Positions 44,400 to 55,619 of a stretch of DNA of 64,000 nucleotides are shown here, piece by piece. The notes under the pieces were generated by a model that saw nothing but the letters and a program-made list of their open reading frames with translations, was not told where the DNA came from and did not search any database. The stretch comes from Epiperipatus broadwayi (Eukaryota > Onychophora > Udeonychophora > Euonychophora > Peripatidae), in assembly GCA_028023455.1 (NCBI GenBank), contig JAQFVV010013282.1, forward strand, positions 64,001-128,000, given 5' to 3'. Both the position numbers and the translations under genes were made by a program. Each line of letters starts with the position of its first letter. Positions within the stretch are counted from its first letter, which is position 1.

Positions 44400-46045
44400 G
44401 ACTATATTTTTTAAAGAAAAGAAGAAACATTTTTTCGGATTTTTAATTTTGATTAAACTATTTGCATCTTATAACTTCAATAAAGACATTTCTAATCTAT
44501 CAACTTGATCTCAATATAAGTGAATCACCATTAATCTGAAATTCCTGTTTCCAAAAAACTTTTTGGATTTGTGAATTTTCAGATTTCAAGATTAGATCTT
44601 TTACTTCCTCATTGTAATTTTCATTTCTGATAAGAAAAAAAAAACAGTTCTCTGCATTTATTAAATGTTTCATATTAAATTTGTTTGCAAATGTGTGTAC
44701 AAACTATTTTACTTAAGGCTCATCTGTCAAAGGTTTCAGCCTTTAACATTATTATTTATTATAAATATTAAAGATTACTACTTTGTTTGGATAATAAAAG
44801 TTTTTAAATAATAGATAGATATTTGTGTATTTACCAATATGGCAAATCTAGAAGTATTTTTTGTTCAATTATACAGTTTCAGGGGCACACAGTAAATGTC
44901 TAAAACAAAATGGCTGAAAAGAAGTGATAACATTTAATATTTCCAGCGTTATTGTTTTTTATTAGTATTATTTTAGAGAAAAACAATTTTGTGGCAAATT
45001 TTTAAATAATATTTCCACATTCTTTTTTTAAAAAAAATTTCATTAATTGAAGTTATTAATATAAAAATGTAACAAATGTAAATAAAAAACTTAATATTGA
45101 AATAAGCATTCTGAAATGCAATTTTTAATAGATTTATAAATTTTTTAAATTGTAACAACTAACACATATTTCTTAATATAAAATTGGAACCCAGAAAAAA
45201 ATGTGTGTATAACCCCTGAAAGTGTATAATTGAACAAGAAACCACATCCAGCCTTGCCATACCAGTATATACGCAGCAGGTACCAACACATAATTCTACT
45301 TATATAGATGATGTTTTAAAATACTATAATTTAATCTACATATAGCAAATTTGCCACTCATTTGACAATAATCTCTTTAGCTAAATATATTAATGGTTTT
45401 TAAATAATCATTTAATAAATCAATATTTTAATAAGTACCTTTTTTTAAAATGGTCACTAATTCCAATGCTTAAAAATTCCCTACACATTTTTTCTTCATA
45501 AATCTTATTTTATGAAACATTTCTTTACAAATAAATATATACAGTATAATATTATATATTTCTGTGTATGTTTTGATCATATCCTATGATTATTTTCAAT
45601 GTTTCCTCCTACAAATATATAAAGATTTGTATTTGTAATTTATAATGTAAAAATCAGTAAATCAATTGTAATAATAACATAAAAATTCATTCAAATAAGT
45701 TTATACTCTATTTTCTAAAATTGAAATAATAGATATATACTTCAATTTACCTTTTTCTACTTTATGTCCAAAACATGATAGTGATGTGAAAATAAGTGTA
45801 AAATGATATATATAATTATTAATCTGGATTTAAAAAACAGAATATAAAAGTATTTTTATGTTAGTGTTACTTTTGATTTTTATAAACATGGTATAAATTA
45901 TAAATGTGTATATATTTATAGGAATAAACATTTATTAAAAAATCCATAGGATATGTTTGAAATATCAATGGAGATGTAGAATAGACACGAAAACAAATGA
46001 TTCATAAAACAAGAGTTGTAACAAAAAATTTCAGTGGCAATTTTT
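44400..46045. other. AT-rich stretch, nothing recognised
   Basis: No repeat family of the window recognised. Confidence 0.35.
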
Positions 46046-46049
46046 TTTC

Positions 46050-46370
46050 CCACAATAGAGCCATCTTGTGTAAGCTTTAGTAATCAATAGATGCTAGTTG
46101 TTTATGCATCATAATCCTCATGCAGTTTTTTCCCATTCAATATCTTCAAAATAATATCTACCTTGTGGTTTTCATTAATGAGAAGTTTTGAAAAGCATTG
46201 GATAAAAATTATGAAGCACAAACATCTAGTACAAAATATTATTAAAGCTTCCACTAGGTGGCACTGTGGGATAAAAAATTTGCTACTGTTTAACAGATTG
46301 TATAAACATAAAAAAGATGATCATATGACCCTTTAATGCTTTAAAAAATTATATGGGATGTTTTGTAAAC
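46050..46370 (-). mobile_element. Family A, old copy A9
   Basis: Recognisable blocks: CCATCTTGTGTAAGCTTTAG, TAATCAATAGATGCTAG, CCTTGTGGTTTTCATTAATG, and further on CCACTAGGTGGCACTGTGG in inverted orientation with the terminal AACAGATTGTATAAACAT and GATGATCATATGACC. The ribozyme core is gone. Confidence 0.5.
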
Positions 46371-46374
46371 TAAT

Positions 46375-47175
46375 TATTTAATTCTCTTGAGACTATGGTG
46401 TCATTTTAAGCCCAGATATAAATTTTAAATTTAATTAAAGTTGAAATAAAAATAATTAAATGACTTTATTGTTCAGGAGTGCAAATTATGTATTTTAAGA
46501 TCCAGAATCTATTATTCTTTCACTGATCCAAACCATGCAAGGCATTAAATATTAATAAAAGTATTCTTATTAAAACTAGGCAGGTCCGTCACCTTCTCAC
46601 CTTCGTGATGATGAAATTCCATCACCCCCTCCCCCCAATAAATAAAACGCTGATTATGATTTTATCTTTTTTTTTTTATTGGCATATATTTAACATGTAA
46701 ACACTATATTTTATATAAATAAGTGGGTCAGAGCACATTTACTACTAAGTAAATAATTATTAATGATTTTTTACTATAGGGGCCATACTTGAGCTTAAAA
46801 GTTTTATTATATCCATACTTAATTCTGAAATCATAAGTATTAGAATCTTATAAAAGCTTTGCCAAAAATGTCCTTAATAAAATATTGTTTATCTATGAGA
46901 AAAAATTCAGATTCTATTTTTTCCCATAAGTCTATAACTATTTCGTAAAATGCAACTTCTTGTCTTTAATGCAGAATTAATCTCAACAGAGTAAATTTAT
47001 TATTAAATAAATAATTATTAATACTTTTTCAGAAAACTATTTTCACTACAGATGCTCTTTTGTGCCAGAGTTTTAACAACAGTTTGTTCTTTTTATAAGA
47101 ATGGCCATTAGGTTGCTTAGAAACAATTTACGTGTGGGATTTTTTTTGTGAACTATGTCATTCGGTACTATTTCA
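46375..47175. other. AT-rich stretch, nothing recognised
   Basis: A small GC-richer block at 46578-46640 (GGTCCGTCACCTTCTCACC) is unassigned. Confidence 0.35.
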
Positions 47176-47177
47176 GT

Positions 47178-47312
47178 TTCTTTTATTATTATTATTTTTT
47201 TAAGTGTCATAGCATCGGCCGGGACGCGAACCCGCATCCCAGGCAACTGCCTGCAAGTGCAAGGCAGTCGCGCTGACCTCTCGACCACCAATGCAAGACT
47301 TCTTTTATTATT
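47178..47312 (-). mobile_element. tRNA-derived SINE with target-site duplication
   Basis: The unit (47191-47299) is flanked by identical 13-base copies of TTCTTTTATTATT at 47178-47190 and 47300-47312. Minus-strand landmarks: GCATTGGTGGTCGAGAGGTC (A-box region), an anticodon-like arm, GCGGGTTCGCGTCCCGG (B-box region with one change), GATGCTATGACACTTA, then an A/T-rich tail. The duplication and tail show target-primed retrotransposition. It keeps many CpGs, so it is the youngest copy here. Confidence 0.75.
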
Positions 47313-47314
47313 TT

Positions 47315-47955
47315 ATAGATATAAAATAGATAACCACAAAGTATTATTAATTTAACTTCACCCAACGCATTTTTTCCAAGTATAATATTTTACTATATTA
47401 AAAATTTTCATTTTATAATATATATTTCAAACATAGGAATAAAACATCAGGAAAAATGCATGTCTAACAGAACCAGTGCTTTTGAATTGTTTTATCCTAA
47501 ATATAAATTTTAAATTTGATTAGACATTAATATCTTATTAAATAAAAACAGAGTCTGATTTATCTATTTCAAATATCTTCTACTCATATGTTTGAAGAAT
47601 GTGTAGTAAAATAAATGTTTTGAGAGTGTATAACTATTTTTTTAATTGTTATAAGGATTGCTATGTAGTTCTTTATATTTGTTTGAATAATACTTTATGA
47701 CACATTTTTGGTCAGCTTGATTGAAAAACCTTTTAATTATGATAGTTCTGGGTTTACATTGTTGTAACTCTCCTTCATATATTTTAAAGAATTTGAATAA
47801 TGTAATATGTTTTCACATATGACAATCAAAAGTATAATATCCTGAACAAACTATTGATCAATAATAGAAAATATATTAGATTATTAATTTTTCTAAATAA
47901 TACCGTGAGGATTACATGACCCTTTATCTTAGTGCTATTTCTGTAGTCTTGAGGA
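47315..47955. other. AT-rich stretch, nothing recognised
   Basis: No supported feature. Confidence 0.35.
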
Positions 47956-47959
47956 ATAA

Positions 47960-48065
47960 ATGGGCACCAGAAAACTTAACGCTCTAATAGCCCAATCCCC
48001 AAGACTAGTTTCTAGATTTTGCTTTTATTAATAAAAATAAGAAATCAAAGCTTGAACATTAAAAT
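47960..48065 (-). repeat. Family A, short ribozyme-region relic A10
   Basis: CCAATCCCCAAGACTAGTTT and CTAGATTTTGCTTTTATTAA match the hammerhead block. In minus sense GAAACTAGTCTTGGGGATTGG is kept but CTGATGA reads TTAATAA. Confidence 0.5.
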
Positions 48066-48069
48066 TTTA

Positions 48070-49300
48070 ATTTTTTCCTCTAAACTTTAAGATATAAGTA
48101 TGAATAATGTAAAGATTAAATAGTAGCTATGATTTATATAAGTGCATTAGTTTTATCTTTTAATCCTAATTGTTACTGATGAAGGAAAAAAGCCATAAAT
48201 CATTCTGGAGATAAAGATATTATACCATGTGTTAATCCATTGATTATAAAACTTTACAGTGAATGATTTTAAAGAATATCCTATGATCAATATATACATG
48301 TTTTGAATGCTTGGAACAGAAAAACTAAATATCTATTAAACATTTTCACTCATTGAGCATGCTTTTGATTGCCAAAGTTTGTGGAAGGGAGATGTAGCAT
48401 ATAAACAAAATCAAGATTATGCAAATACCTAATTTACATATTCCATTTTTTGACAAAGCAATGCTGGTTTCTTTTTTATTAATAACATGGAGGCTATTGG
48501 AAATAAATCACGTCTCCTTAATTTTGCACTTGTGATCATTACGCTCAGAATCTACATCTTTATTTACAGGACCAAAGATGGGTCCATATTCCAATTCATG
48601 CTACAGAAATTCAGACTGGTTAGTCAGAGCTACTCTTAGAATGGTTTTACAAATATCTATGTGCTATAATTCTAGTAGCAGTATTTGCCTGGGATTTCCC
48701 ATAATACCTTGGGCCACAAACTGCATTGTTGCACCTGATTTTATACACAACTTGTGTGCTTTTCCCTATGGGCCACATATCCTTAATGCTGTTTAGAAGT
48801 CTGTTTAAATTTGGAGTTCTTGAGCTATGATTTGTTATCAGGAGTTGATATAATATTCAAACATTTGTAATGGTAGAGTCACCACAGCAATTTTATTCAT
48901 TTAATTGAACTGTGATTTTTTAAAATAATAATATTTATAAATTTAAAATATTAAAAAAAAGATATTAAGTTACCATTAATAAAGACAAATGCGTGAGATG
49001 ATTACAATATATTTTTATATTATTATAATAAGTAATAAATATAACAAAATAAATGGAAATGCATATTGAAGACCTATTGGATTAAATATTCAAATTTTGA
49101 CATTTATAATAAACTATTCTAAAAATATATAAATTATAATAAGGAAATACGGGACAATTTTGTTAATTTATTGACATATAAATTTTCTGAAGAACAAAAA
49201 GAGTTTTGCCTGTTTTTACAGCTTGAGCAAGTATGAGAAATAATGATTGTGTGATGTTTAGTGGTTTAATACTAATCCTGTGTAATAGGATAGTAGTGGC
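48070..49300. other. AT-rich stretch, nothing recognised
   Basis: A 72-codon frame at 48578-48796 lies in a slightly GC-richer block but shows no motif. Confidence 0.3.
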
Positions 49301-49314
49301 TATGGTTATTAAAG

Positions 49315-49660
49315 AACCTAAGACACCAAAATGTATAGGTACTGAACTGAGTTCAGACCTATATGAATATATAAGTGAATGAGTTTGGATTGAAAATATT
49401 ATTGTTTTCAATTTTATTGTCATAGTAGAGATAAAAGATGGCTGCTGGAGGGTTGCATTAGATCCTAAGATCTAAGTGCAGTGCTCTCAGATCCAAGGCT
49501 CCTCACTGACGAAAGCCATAAGCTAGAAACTAGTCTGGGGATATTGGATTAGTGAGCACTAGATAGGGATTTTATGCACAAGCCTTCTGGCATCGATTGA
49601 TTACTCTGGCTTCCACTGAGTGGCACTACTGTATGGAGAGTTTTGCCTGTTTCAAAATGA
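49315..49660 (+). mobile_element. Family A ribozyme repeat, well-preserved copy A7
   Basis: A plus-sense full copy: distal block (GAATGAGTTTGGATTG, AAAGATGGCTGCTGGAGGGT), ribozyme at 49493-49547, then TTTTATGCACAAGCCTTCTG, TGGCACTACTGTATGGAGAG and TTTTGCCTGTTTCAAAATGA. It is not paired with an inverted partner, so it shows the element as a single unit of about 340 bp. Confidence 0.75.
49493..49547 (+). ncRNA. Type I hammerhead ribozyme, family A copy A7, intact core
   Basis: CTGACGA at 49506-49512 and GAAAC at 49526-49530. Stem II is AGC/GCT with a CATAA loop. Stem III is AACTAGT, with cleavage after C49535. Stem I is TCCTCA (49500-49505) with TGGGGA (49536-49541), then the GGC/TA internal loop, then CCAA/TTGG. 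Stem II differs from copy A6 (GGC/GCC) by a paired change, AGC with GCT, keeping three pairs. Confidence 0.78.
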
Positions 49661-49664
49661 TAAT

Positions 49665-51110
49665 TATATAAATAAAAACGTAGCTAATTTACAAAAGGAA
49701 CAGTTTATTGAGTAATAAAAAAACTATGAATATAACTCTAAAAATATTAAAAATATATTTTTAATTATAAAACATCCAAATTAAATCTACTTTATATATA
49801 TATATATAAAATCATACACACAAAAAGAAATAGAAGCAAATGATACAGTTCACTAAAAAAAATTGCATTTTATGAAATAGTTACTGATTTATTTAATACA
49901 GAAAAAATAGAACTTGAATTTCTTCTCATAGACAAACAGTACACTATTATGAATATTTTGGCAACTGTTTTAGAAGATTGTAATATAAAGCTGATGTACT
50001 CAGTCTTTTGAAAAGCCATTGTTTTTATATGTTTAATGTGACATCCTTACTTTCTTCACAATAAGTTCTTAGTAACAAAAATGACATATAAAAATCTAAA
50101 ATTTATAATTTTTTTAATGGTTACTTTTTATTAAGATTTAATATAAACATGTTGTTTAGTAAACATTGCTGAGTATGTCATTCATCTGAACTATATTAGG
50201 GAATTGACAGACCATGAAAGTGCAGAGCACCTCAATGCCAAATGACTAATCTGTGTTTGTAGCTGTTTTTGCAGCGGGCTGAAAATCTTTACCTTAAACC
50301 TACAAACAGTAGCAAAGCTAGCTCAATCCATGCCAGGGGATCTGGGTACTCTACCAAGAGTTACCAAAACATGCTGACTGAAGCAGTCAAATGTTGAAAT
50401 AGTATCCACTTCACTGTCATTAGTAAATTTGACAGTGTTGTTACAGTTTAATGCCCTTTGGTATAAAAATCACAATCCTTTGTTAGTGATTCTCAGTACT
50501 TAATAGAATTAATCCAAAACATGAAAATTGAAAGAATTGATATATAGGTAAGCTTGATGTGGAAAGCTTATTCATAAGTACATCCTGTGAAGAAGCACTA
50601 TTTATTGTCAATCAAAATGTTAAATGATGATAGTACCTTACAAGTTGAAACTCTTCCTAATGAGAGTATAATGGAAGCCTAAGCATATTTTATAACAATA
50701 TATAATATTAATGATATATTTGTTTTATAGTCCTGTGGTGAAACACTATTACAAAAATTTGGGCATATATCAATAACATATACCCTTCAATTAGATTCAC
50801 AGTAGAATAAGAACAAAAACAAAATTGGCATTCTCTTATGACAAGGTTCCCTTATGACAACAGCTACTTTTTACAGTAAACCCATACCAACAGGAAAATG
50901 TTTAGCATATATATCCAATCATGAAAAAAACCCATAAAGTTATATTAATTTTTTATTAATTATTCATTAAACTAGAGATAAGGAATAATATTTTTGTATA
51001 ATTTTCATTATATCTCTCTCATGTAAGGTTGGGACTGGTTTCTATCCATTTTTAGCACCTTGTGGAAGAATTTAATCATAAACATATGATCAAAGATATG
51101 AAAAAGATGT
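49665..51110. other. Unassigned stretch
   Basis: AT-rich, with a GC-richer portion at 50200-50480 (GCTCAATCCATGCCAGGGG) that has no frame or repeat match in the window. Confidence 0.35.
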
Positions 51111-51115
51111 ACTAC

Positions 51116-51178
51116 CCCCAAGATGCACATTTTGTGCTGAACCAACTATCATCGGTTGGTCCAGATAACAAACTCTTA
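51116..51178 (-). ncRNA. Hammerhead relic, family C copy C2
   Basis: In minus sense it shows GGACCAACCGATGATAGTTGG, then TTCAGCACAAAATGTGCATC and TTGGGG. CTGATGA reads CCGATGA, the GAAA segment reads AAAA (again an ACG to ACA change), and stem III has been extended by two bases. Stem I CCAA/TTGG is kept. It sits just upstream of a PLE relic. Confidence 0.5.
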
Positions 51179-51229
51179 CACATAACTGTCACTAAAAAAC
51201 AAAACAAAATAAGTTTGTTCAGACATCAA

Positions 51230-52060
51230 TGATTTAGAAAAAGAGCTACATAAAACAAATTCTTGTAAGGAATGGTTAATCATCAGCTGTCATTTAAAAA
51301 GCTTGAATAGGCAACCAAAAAAGAAATGAAAATACAATGTATAGATACTGTAGCATATCTGAACATACCAGGGATAGCAGATCAACTAAAAAAATCTGTA
51401 AACAATATAACATTACAACATCTTTCTGAAATCATAGCTTACTATAAGGAACCCTAAAGTTGTAAGCCTAAAAATCAAAAACTACATCTATGAAATGTTG
51501 TGAATGTGGAAAAATGTATATTAGTGAAATTAGTCACTCCATTGTAAAGCCACTAAAAGACCACAAACTGATGATGTTTAATTGGAAAAGACAAAAATAT
51601 TGGATAGAGAAAGAAAAGTACAAAAAGAAATTAAAGAAGCTGATACATGGCAATGGCAAACAACTCCATAAGTCATCCTAAGTATGGTAATTGATAATGA
51701 GTGAAACCATTCATTAACTTTGCCTTTTAAAAAAAGTGGAGAAATCTGGAAGACCCTCATAAACTAAATGGTTTTAGCACTTTCTTAAATTTAATATTCA
51801 GGAATCTGAAGATCCCAAATTTGATTTCAATACTAATAGTCACTGGTGAGGCCAGATATTGTATCACATATCAACCTGTGCCCTATTATTAACAGTTTAA
51901 TATTGTGCCAAATATCAACCTAGGTCCTATTTTTAACAGTTGAATGTATTTAAAAAGTTTAACATTTCAATTTTTTAAAATATCATTTAATATTAGATGA
52001 TGAAAGTATACCAAAATATCAACTTATAATACCATCATTACAAAGCTCCAGAAAAATGTT
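51230..52060 (+). pseudogene. Penelope-like element, GIY-YIG region and 3' UTR relic
   Basis: Upstream in one frame is VAYLNIPGIADQLKKSVNN, like the linker that precedes the nuclease in PLEs (usual form YIPGIS..L). A 63-codon frame (51490-51681) then gives CCECGKMYISEISHSIVKPL then KDHK and NWKRQKYW. C.CGK.YIGET.RS...RLKEHK is the hallmark of the PLE GIY-YIG domain, here with YIG changed to YIS. The following non-coding part (about 51780-52060) recurs at 59395-59530. Confidence 0.65.
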
Positions 52061-52314
52061 AAAAAAATTATTTTATATTAAAATCTGAAAGGAATTGAGA
52101 ATGCATTTTATGTGGTAAATTTGTGGTCATTGATAATGCTATTACTTCTTATGTCTAAATGTACAAAACTCTTTGATTGCTCATTCTTTCAGTGAACGAT
52201 TCTAGGTTGGTTTGAAATCCTATTACTCTCTTTATACTTTAGGCCTCAATAGTCTGGAGAATTTATTTTCCTTTAACTATCATGCAGATTTTATCGATCT
52301 CAATTTCAATAATG

Positions 52315-52420
52315 TTGATGGGGATTTTATGCACAAGCGTTCTGGCATCCATTGATTACTCTGGCTTGTATTGAGTGGCAATACGTATAGAGAGTTTTGC
52401 CTATTTTAATGTTTCTTCTT
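52315..52420 (+). repeat. Family A 3' half, copy A11
   Basis: GGGATTTTATGCACAAGCGT, CATCCATTGATTACTCTGGC, TGGCAATACGTATAGAGAGT, TTTTGCCTATTTTAA. It starts after the ribozyme, as a 5'-truncated copy would. Confidence 0.65.
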
Positions 52421-52424
52421 AAAA

Positions 52425-53920
52425 CTTCAGTTTAAAATCAAGTAAATATATTTTATTTAAATGCTCTTCACATTTAATGCAGGGAACCAATGGATTCAAA
52501 AGCTAAATGCCTCTAGATTAAAGCTCATCCTTCTCATTTTTTGAAAGTCACATGTTTCGCATCTGCATCCATTTGAATGATAATTAGCTAGAATGTTAGA
52601 TTTGATATAATTCACTTTTAACAGTATTAAAATAAGATTTCTAATGCTTTAATATTAATGGTAAAACTTCAGGGAAGAGCGTTGAAGTTTTAAAATCAAA
52701 CTCTTTCTTTGTAAATATATTTTATGAAACATGGTTAAGTGATAGACCGAAGAGCTAAAGGGACTTGGATTAAAACTCGTTTTATTATATTTGTTTCTCG
52801 AAGGTTCGATTTTCTTTATAGTTTGCTTTAAAACTAATGGTAGAAGTTTAAGCTATTCATTTAACATTTGTAAATGCTATGGTAACTTGGTAATTTTTTA
52901 AATAATCTATATGGTATTCTGTATCTTTCTAAAACAGAAACATTTTAAATTTATTTTTATGAGCATTCTCTGAGAAATTAAGAATCTGCCTTGAAGAGCT
53001 GCAAATGTTTTTTTGCTTAATTAAAATATAATTTCGATTTTATTTATTTGTATAGTTCACATTAATTTTTTAAAAAATAAATTTTGAATTTAATGATGTC
53101 AGATTTACTTATAAATAAATAAAATTGTACTTATTATACTTAAATTTTGATTTAATTATTTTTTAACACATTTAAAGTGTATATTTAATTGTTCAATTTT
53201 TTAGTTTTTTTTTTTTTTTTTAAATCTAATTATTAACTGATTAGTAGTGACATCTATTGTTAATATTAAAAATAAAATGACAGATTATATCGCCATATTT
53301 TTTACGATCATCTACTCATTTGAAAATTAGACCTTTTTGCATACATTTTTTGACCTCAAGGGTATAATTTTTAATCTTTTCAGAAAAATTGATGCCTTGT
53401 AATTTTAGTGTTGGTCTATAATTATAGGATTGGGAGATAAATTGTTAGATTCACACAGCTATTTAATGTTAAACATGAAGAACTTAAAAGAAAAAAATTA
53501 TTAAAGAAATTATATTTTCTATTTTAAAATTGCAAATATTTTTAAAAACAAAATAAATAATAAATTTTTATTATTGCTTATTTAATTATGTTTTTTTTTT
53601 TTTTTAAAGACCCTTCAGTCTTACTTCCATGTTTGATTATAGTCTTTTTTTTTCTTCAAATGCTATAAAAAAATGATTAAAATACACCCTTTTTTCTAAA
53701 ATAATAATCTCTCTTTATATATATAAAATATTGTAATATATTAATAAAATATTAAACAATCATATATATAAATAAACAAATGATCTTCATAAAATTATAA
53801 TAAAGATAATACAAGGACTAATTAAATAAAAGAAGTAGGGAAAATATTGTACACTTGCTGCATACATTCAATGATAGTTACCATGTTTAGATAAATGTAT
53901 TGACAATTATTAAAAACCAT
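52425..53920. other. AT-rich stretch, nothing recognised
   Basis: Several poly-T/poly-A tracts; no supported feature. Confidence 0.4.
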
Positions 53921-53921
53921 T

Positions 53922-54117
53922 TAATATTTACTAAGCTGTAACCTCAAGAATGTACGCGTAAAAATGCGATAGTAGGGACCTCTACAGGTCTTAACCACAA
54001 GCTTACATTTTGGAACCTCTTTTCTTCCAAAACATAAGCTTGTGGTTAAGACCTGTAGAGGTCCTACTATTGCATTTTTATGCGCACATTCTTAAGATTA
54101 CAGACTTAGTAAATATT
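53922..54117. repeat. Fold-back hairpin, about 90-bp arms
   Basis: The left arm (AATATTTACTAAGCTGTAAC, GAATGTACGCGTAAAAATGC, GGGACCTCTACAGGTCTTAA) and right arm (TAAGCTTGTGGTTAAGACCT, TATTGCATTTTTATGCGCAC, ACAGACTTAGTAAATATT) are reverse complements with a few changes around a loop at about 54012-54030. ACCTCTACAGGT within each arm is itself nearly palindromic. Confidence 0.8.
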
Positions 54118-54360
54118 ACTTACGTAATCACCATTTATTAAGATAGACATTATTGTAATATTTTAAAATTATACATAGACTAAATATTATTTAAAATGAG
54201 CATATCATTTTTGACTAACAATAACTGCTTTCCATAATTTTATTAATTATGCACCACCTTTTCTTTTTTTTTCCTTATGTATGACATTTTAAAATATATT
54301 TGAATTTAATATTCTCATACTTTGAACAATTGAATAAAAAACATTGAGGGAAAAAGGCAA

Positions 54361-54415
54361 ATGATACCAAAATGCATTATGGTTGAACCAGCACTGTTCA
54401 ATAGGCTTAAGTCAT
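54361..54415 (-). ncRNA. Hammerhead relic, family C copy C3, heavily decayed
   Basis: In minus sense CTATTGAACAGTGCTGGTTCA and ATGCATTTTGG retain the family C order, but neither core segment matches the consensus. Assignment is by comparison with 41643-41715. Confidence 0.35.
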
Positions 54416-54591
54416 ACACCCTCACAATTACCTTCACTATCATTCATTATTATCTGTCATGTGATTTCAAAATTCAATTAATAAGCATTATACTTGCATT
54501 AATAATTATTAAGCTAAAGATTGAGCATAAAACTTTGTTGAAAAATGATATTTCATTTATTATTAATTACAAACATCTTATTGATAGTCAA

Positions 54592-54668
54592 GCATTGGTG
54601 ACCTAACGGTTAACATAGCTGCCTTACAAGCAAGCAGGCCCAGGTTTGCTTCCCGGTCAATTTTTGAC
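54592..54668 (+). mobile_element. tRNA-derived SINE copy
   Basis: The plus-strand unit ATTGGTGACCTAACGGTTAA, GCTGCCTTACAAGCAAGCAG, GGTTTGCTTCCCGGTC, then TTTTTGACATAGTAAAT. Anticodon-loop-like CTTACAA sits in a G-C stem. ACATCTTATTGAT occurs on both sides (54564-54576 and 54687-54699), a possible target duplication. Confidence 0.6.
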
Positions 54669-54699
54669 ATAGTAAATTAAAAAAAACATCTTATTGATC

Positions 54700-55615
54700 T
54701 TTAAAATAGTTTAAAGTCTACATCTGGATTAAATTAATATAACAAATAGATGTTTTTTAACTTTCCACTGAAGATTAAAGATAATTAAGGTGAGGCTTAA
54801 AATGTTATTATATATAACCTTCAGTTATAAAGACATTTTAAATTTAAAATATTTTCATTAATAATTAATGTGTTAAAAAGACTATATATATACAATTATT
54901 TAAAAAAATAAAATAAATTAAAAATTTATATGTTTATTTTTTATAGAAAAAAAAGTTATTTAAACCTCTAAATAGCATTTCTTTTATTACAATATGAATT
55001 ATGTGAATTCTTAAACAAACATTAATATTTTATTTTTATTAATAAAAATATTATTAAAATGAATAGAAATATATTTGCAATCTAATGAAATTAACAATTA
55101 TCTTCTTCTTGCCAAGTACAATGCGGAAACTCCATATTGCTCTAGGAGAGAAGCAAATGAATTCAGATTATTGTTTATCACTTGATTAGATCTGACATCT
55201 ATTGACAACATTAAAAACTAAAATATAAATTCTTTCTATTAATTGGAAAAAAGTGGACTAAACAAGTTATTATTACTAAAATAACATCACTTCAGAACAG
55301 TGCTGGAGTGAACAAAATTGAATAGGCAGTGCCACTCTTATTAGTGTCCAGAACCAATAATGAAATGATTAGTAATTATTAATAGTATAGATTTATCCAA
55401 AGACAGTAACATTTAGAAAATATATTACTTGTAAATTAATTAATAGAAGTATGATAATATATAAATAACAAGTGATTGATGAAGGCATTTGATATCTTGA
55501 TCTACTGAATACTGCTCTTTCTAATGAAATGTATCTTTGGAGTTATTTGTCTTGTTATTGATATCTTTCTCTATTTATTTGAAGTATGAGATCATTAAAA
55601 ATGGTTTTAATATTG
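54700..55615. other. AT-rich stretch, nothing recognised
   Basis: No supported feature. Confidence 0.4.
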
Positions 55616-55619
55616 TAAC

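Noticed and set aside
142-54668. Functional tRNA genes at the tRNA-like repeats
   Set aside because: B boxes depart from consensus, the cloverleaf cannot be closed convincingly and the units recur with retroposon-like flanks, so they are SINE heads rather than tRNA genes.
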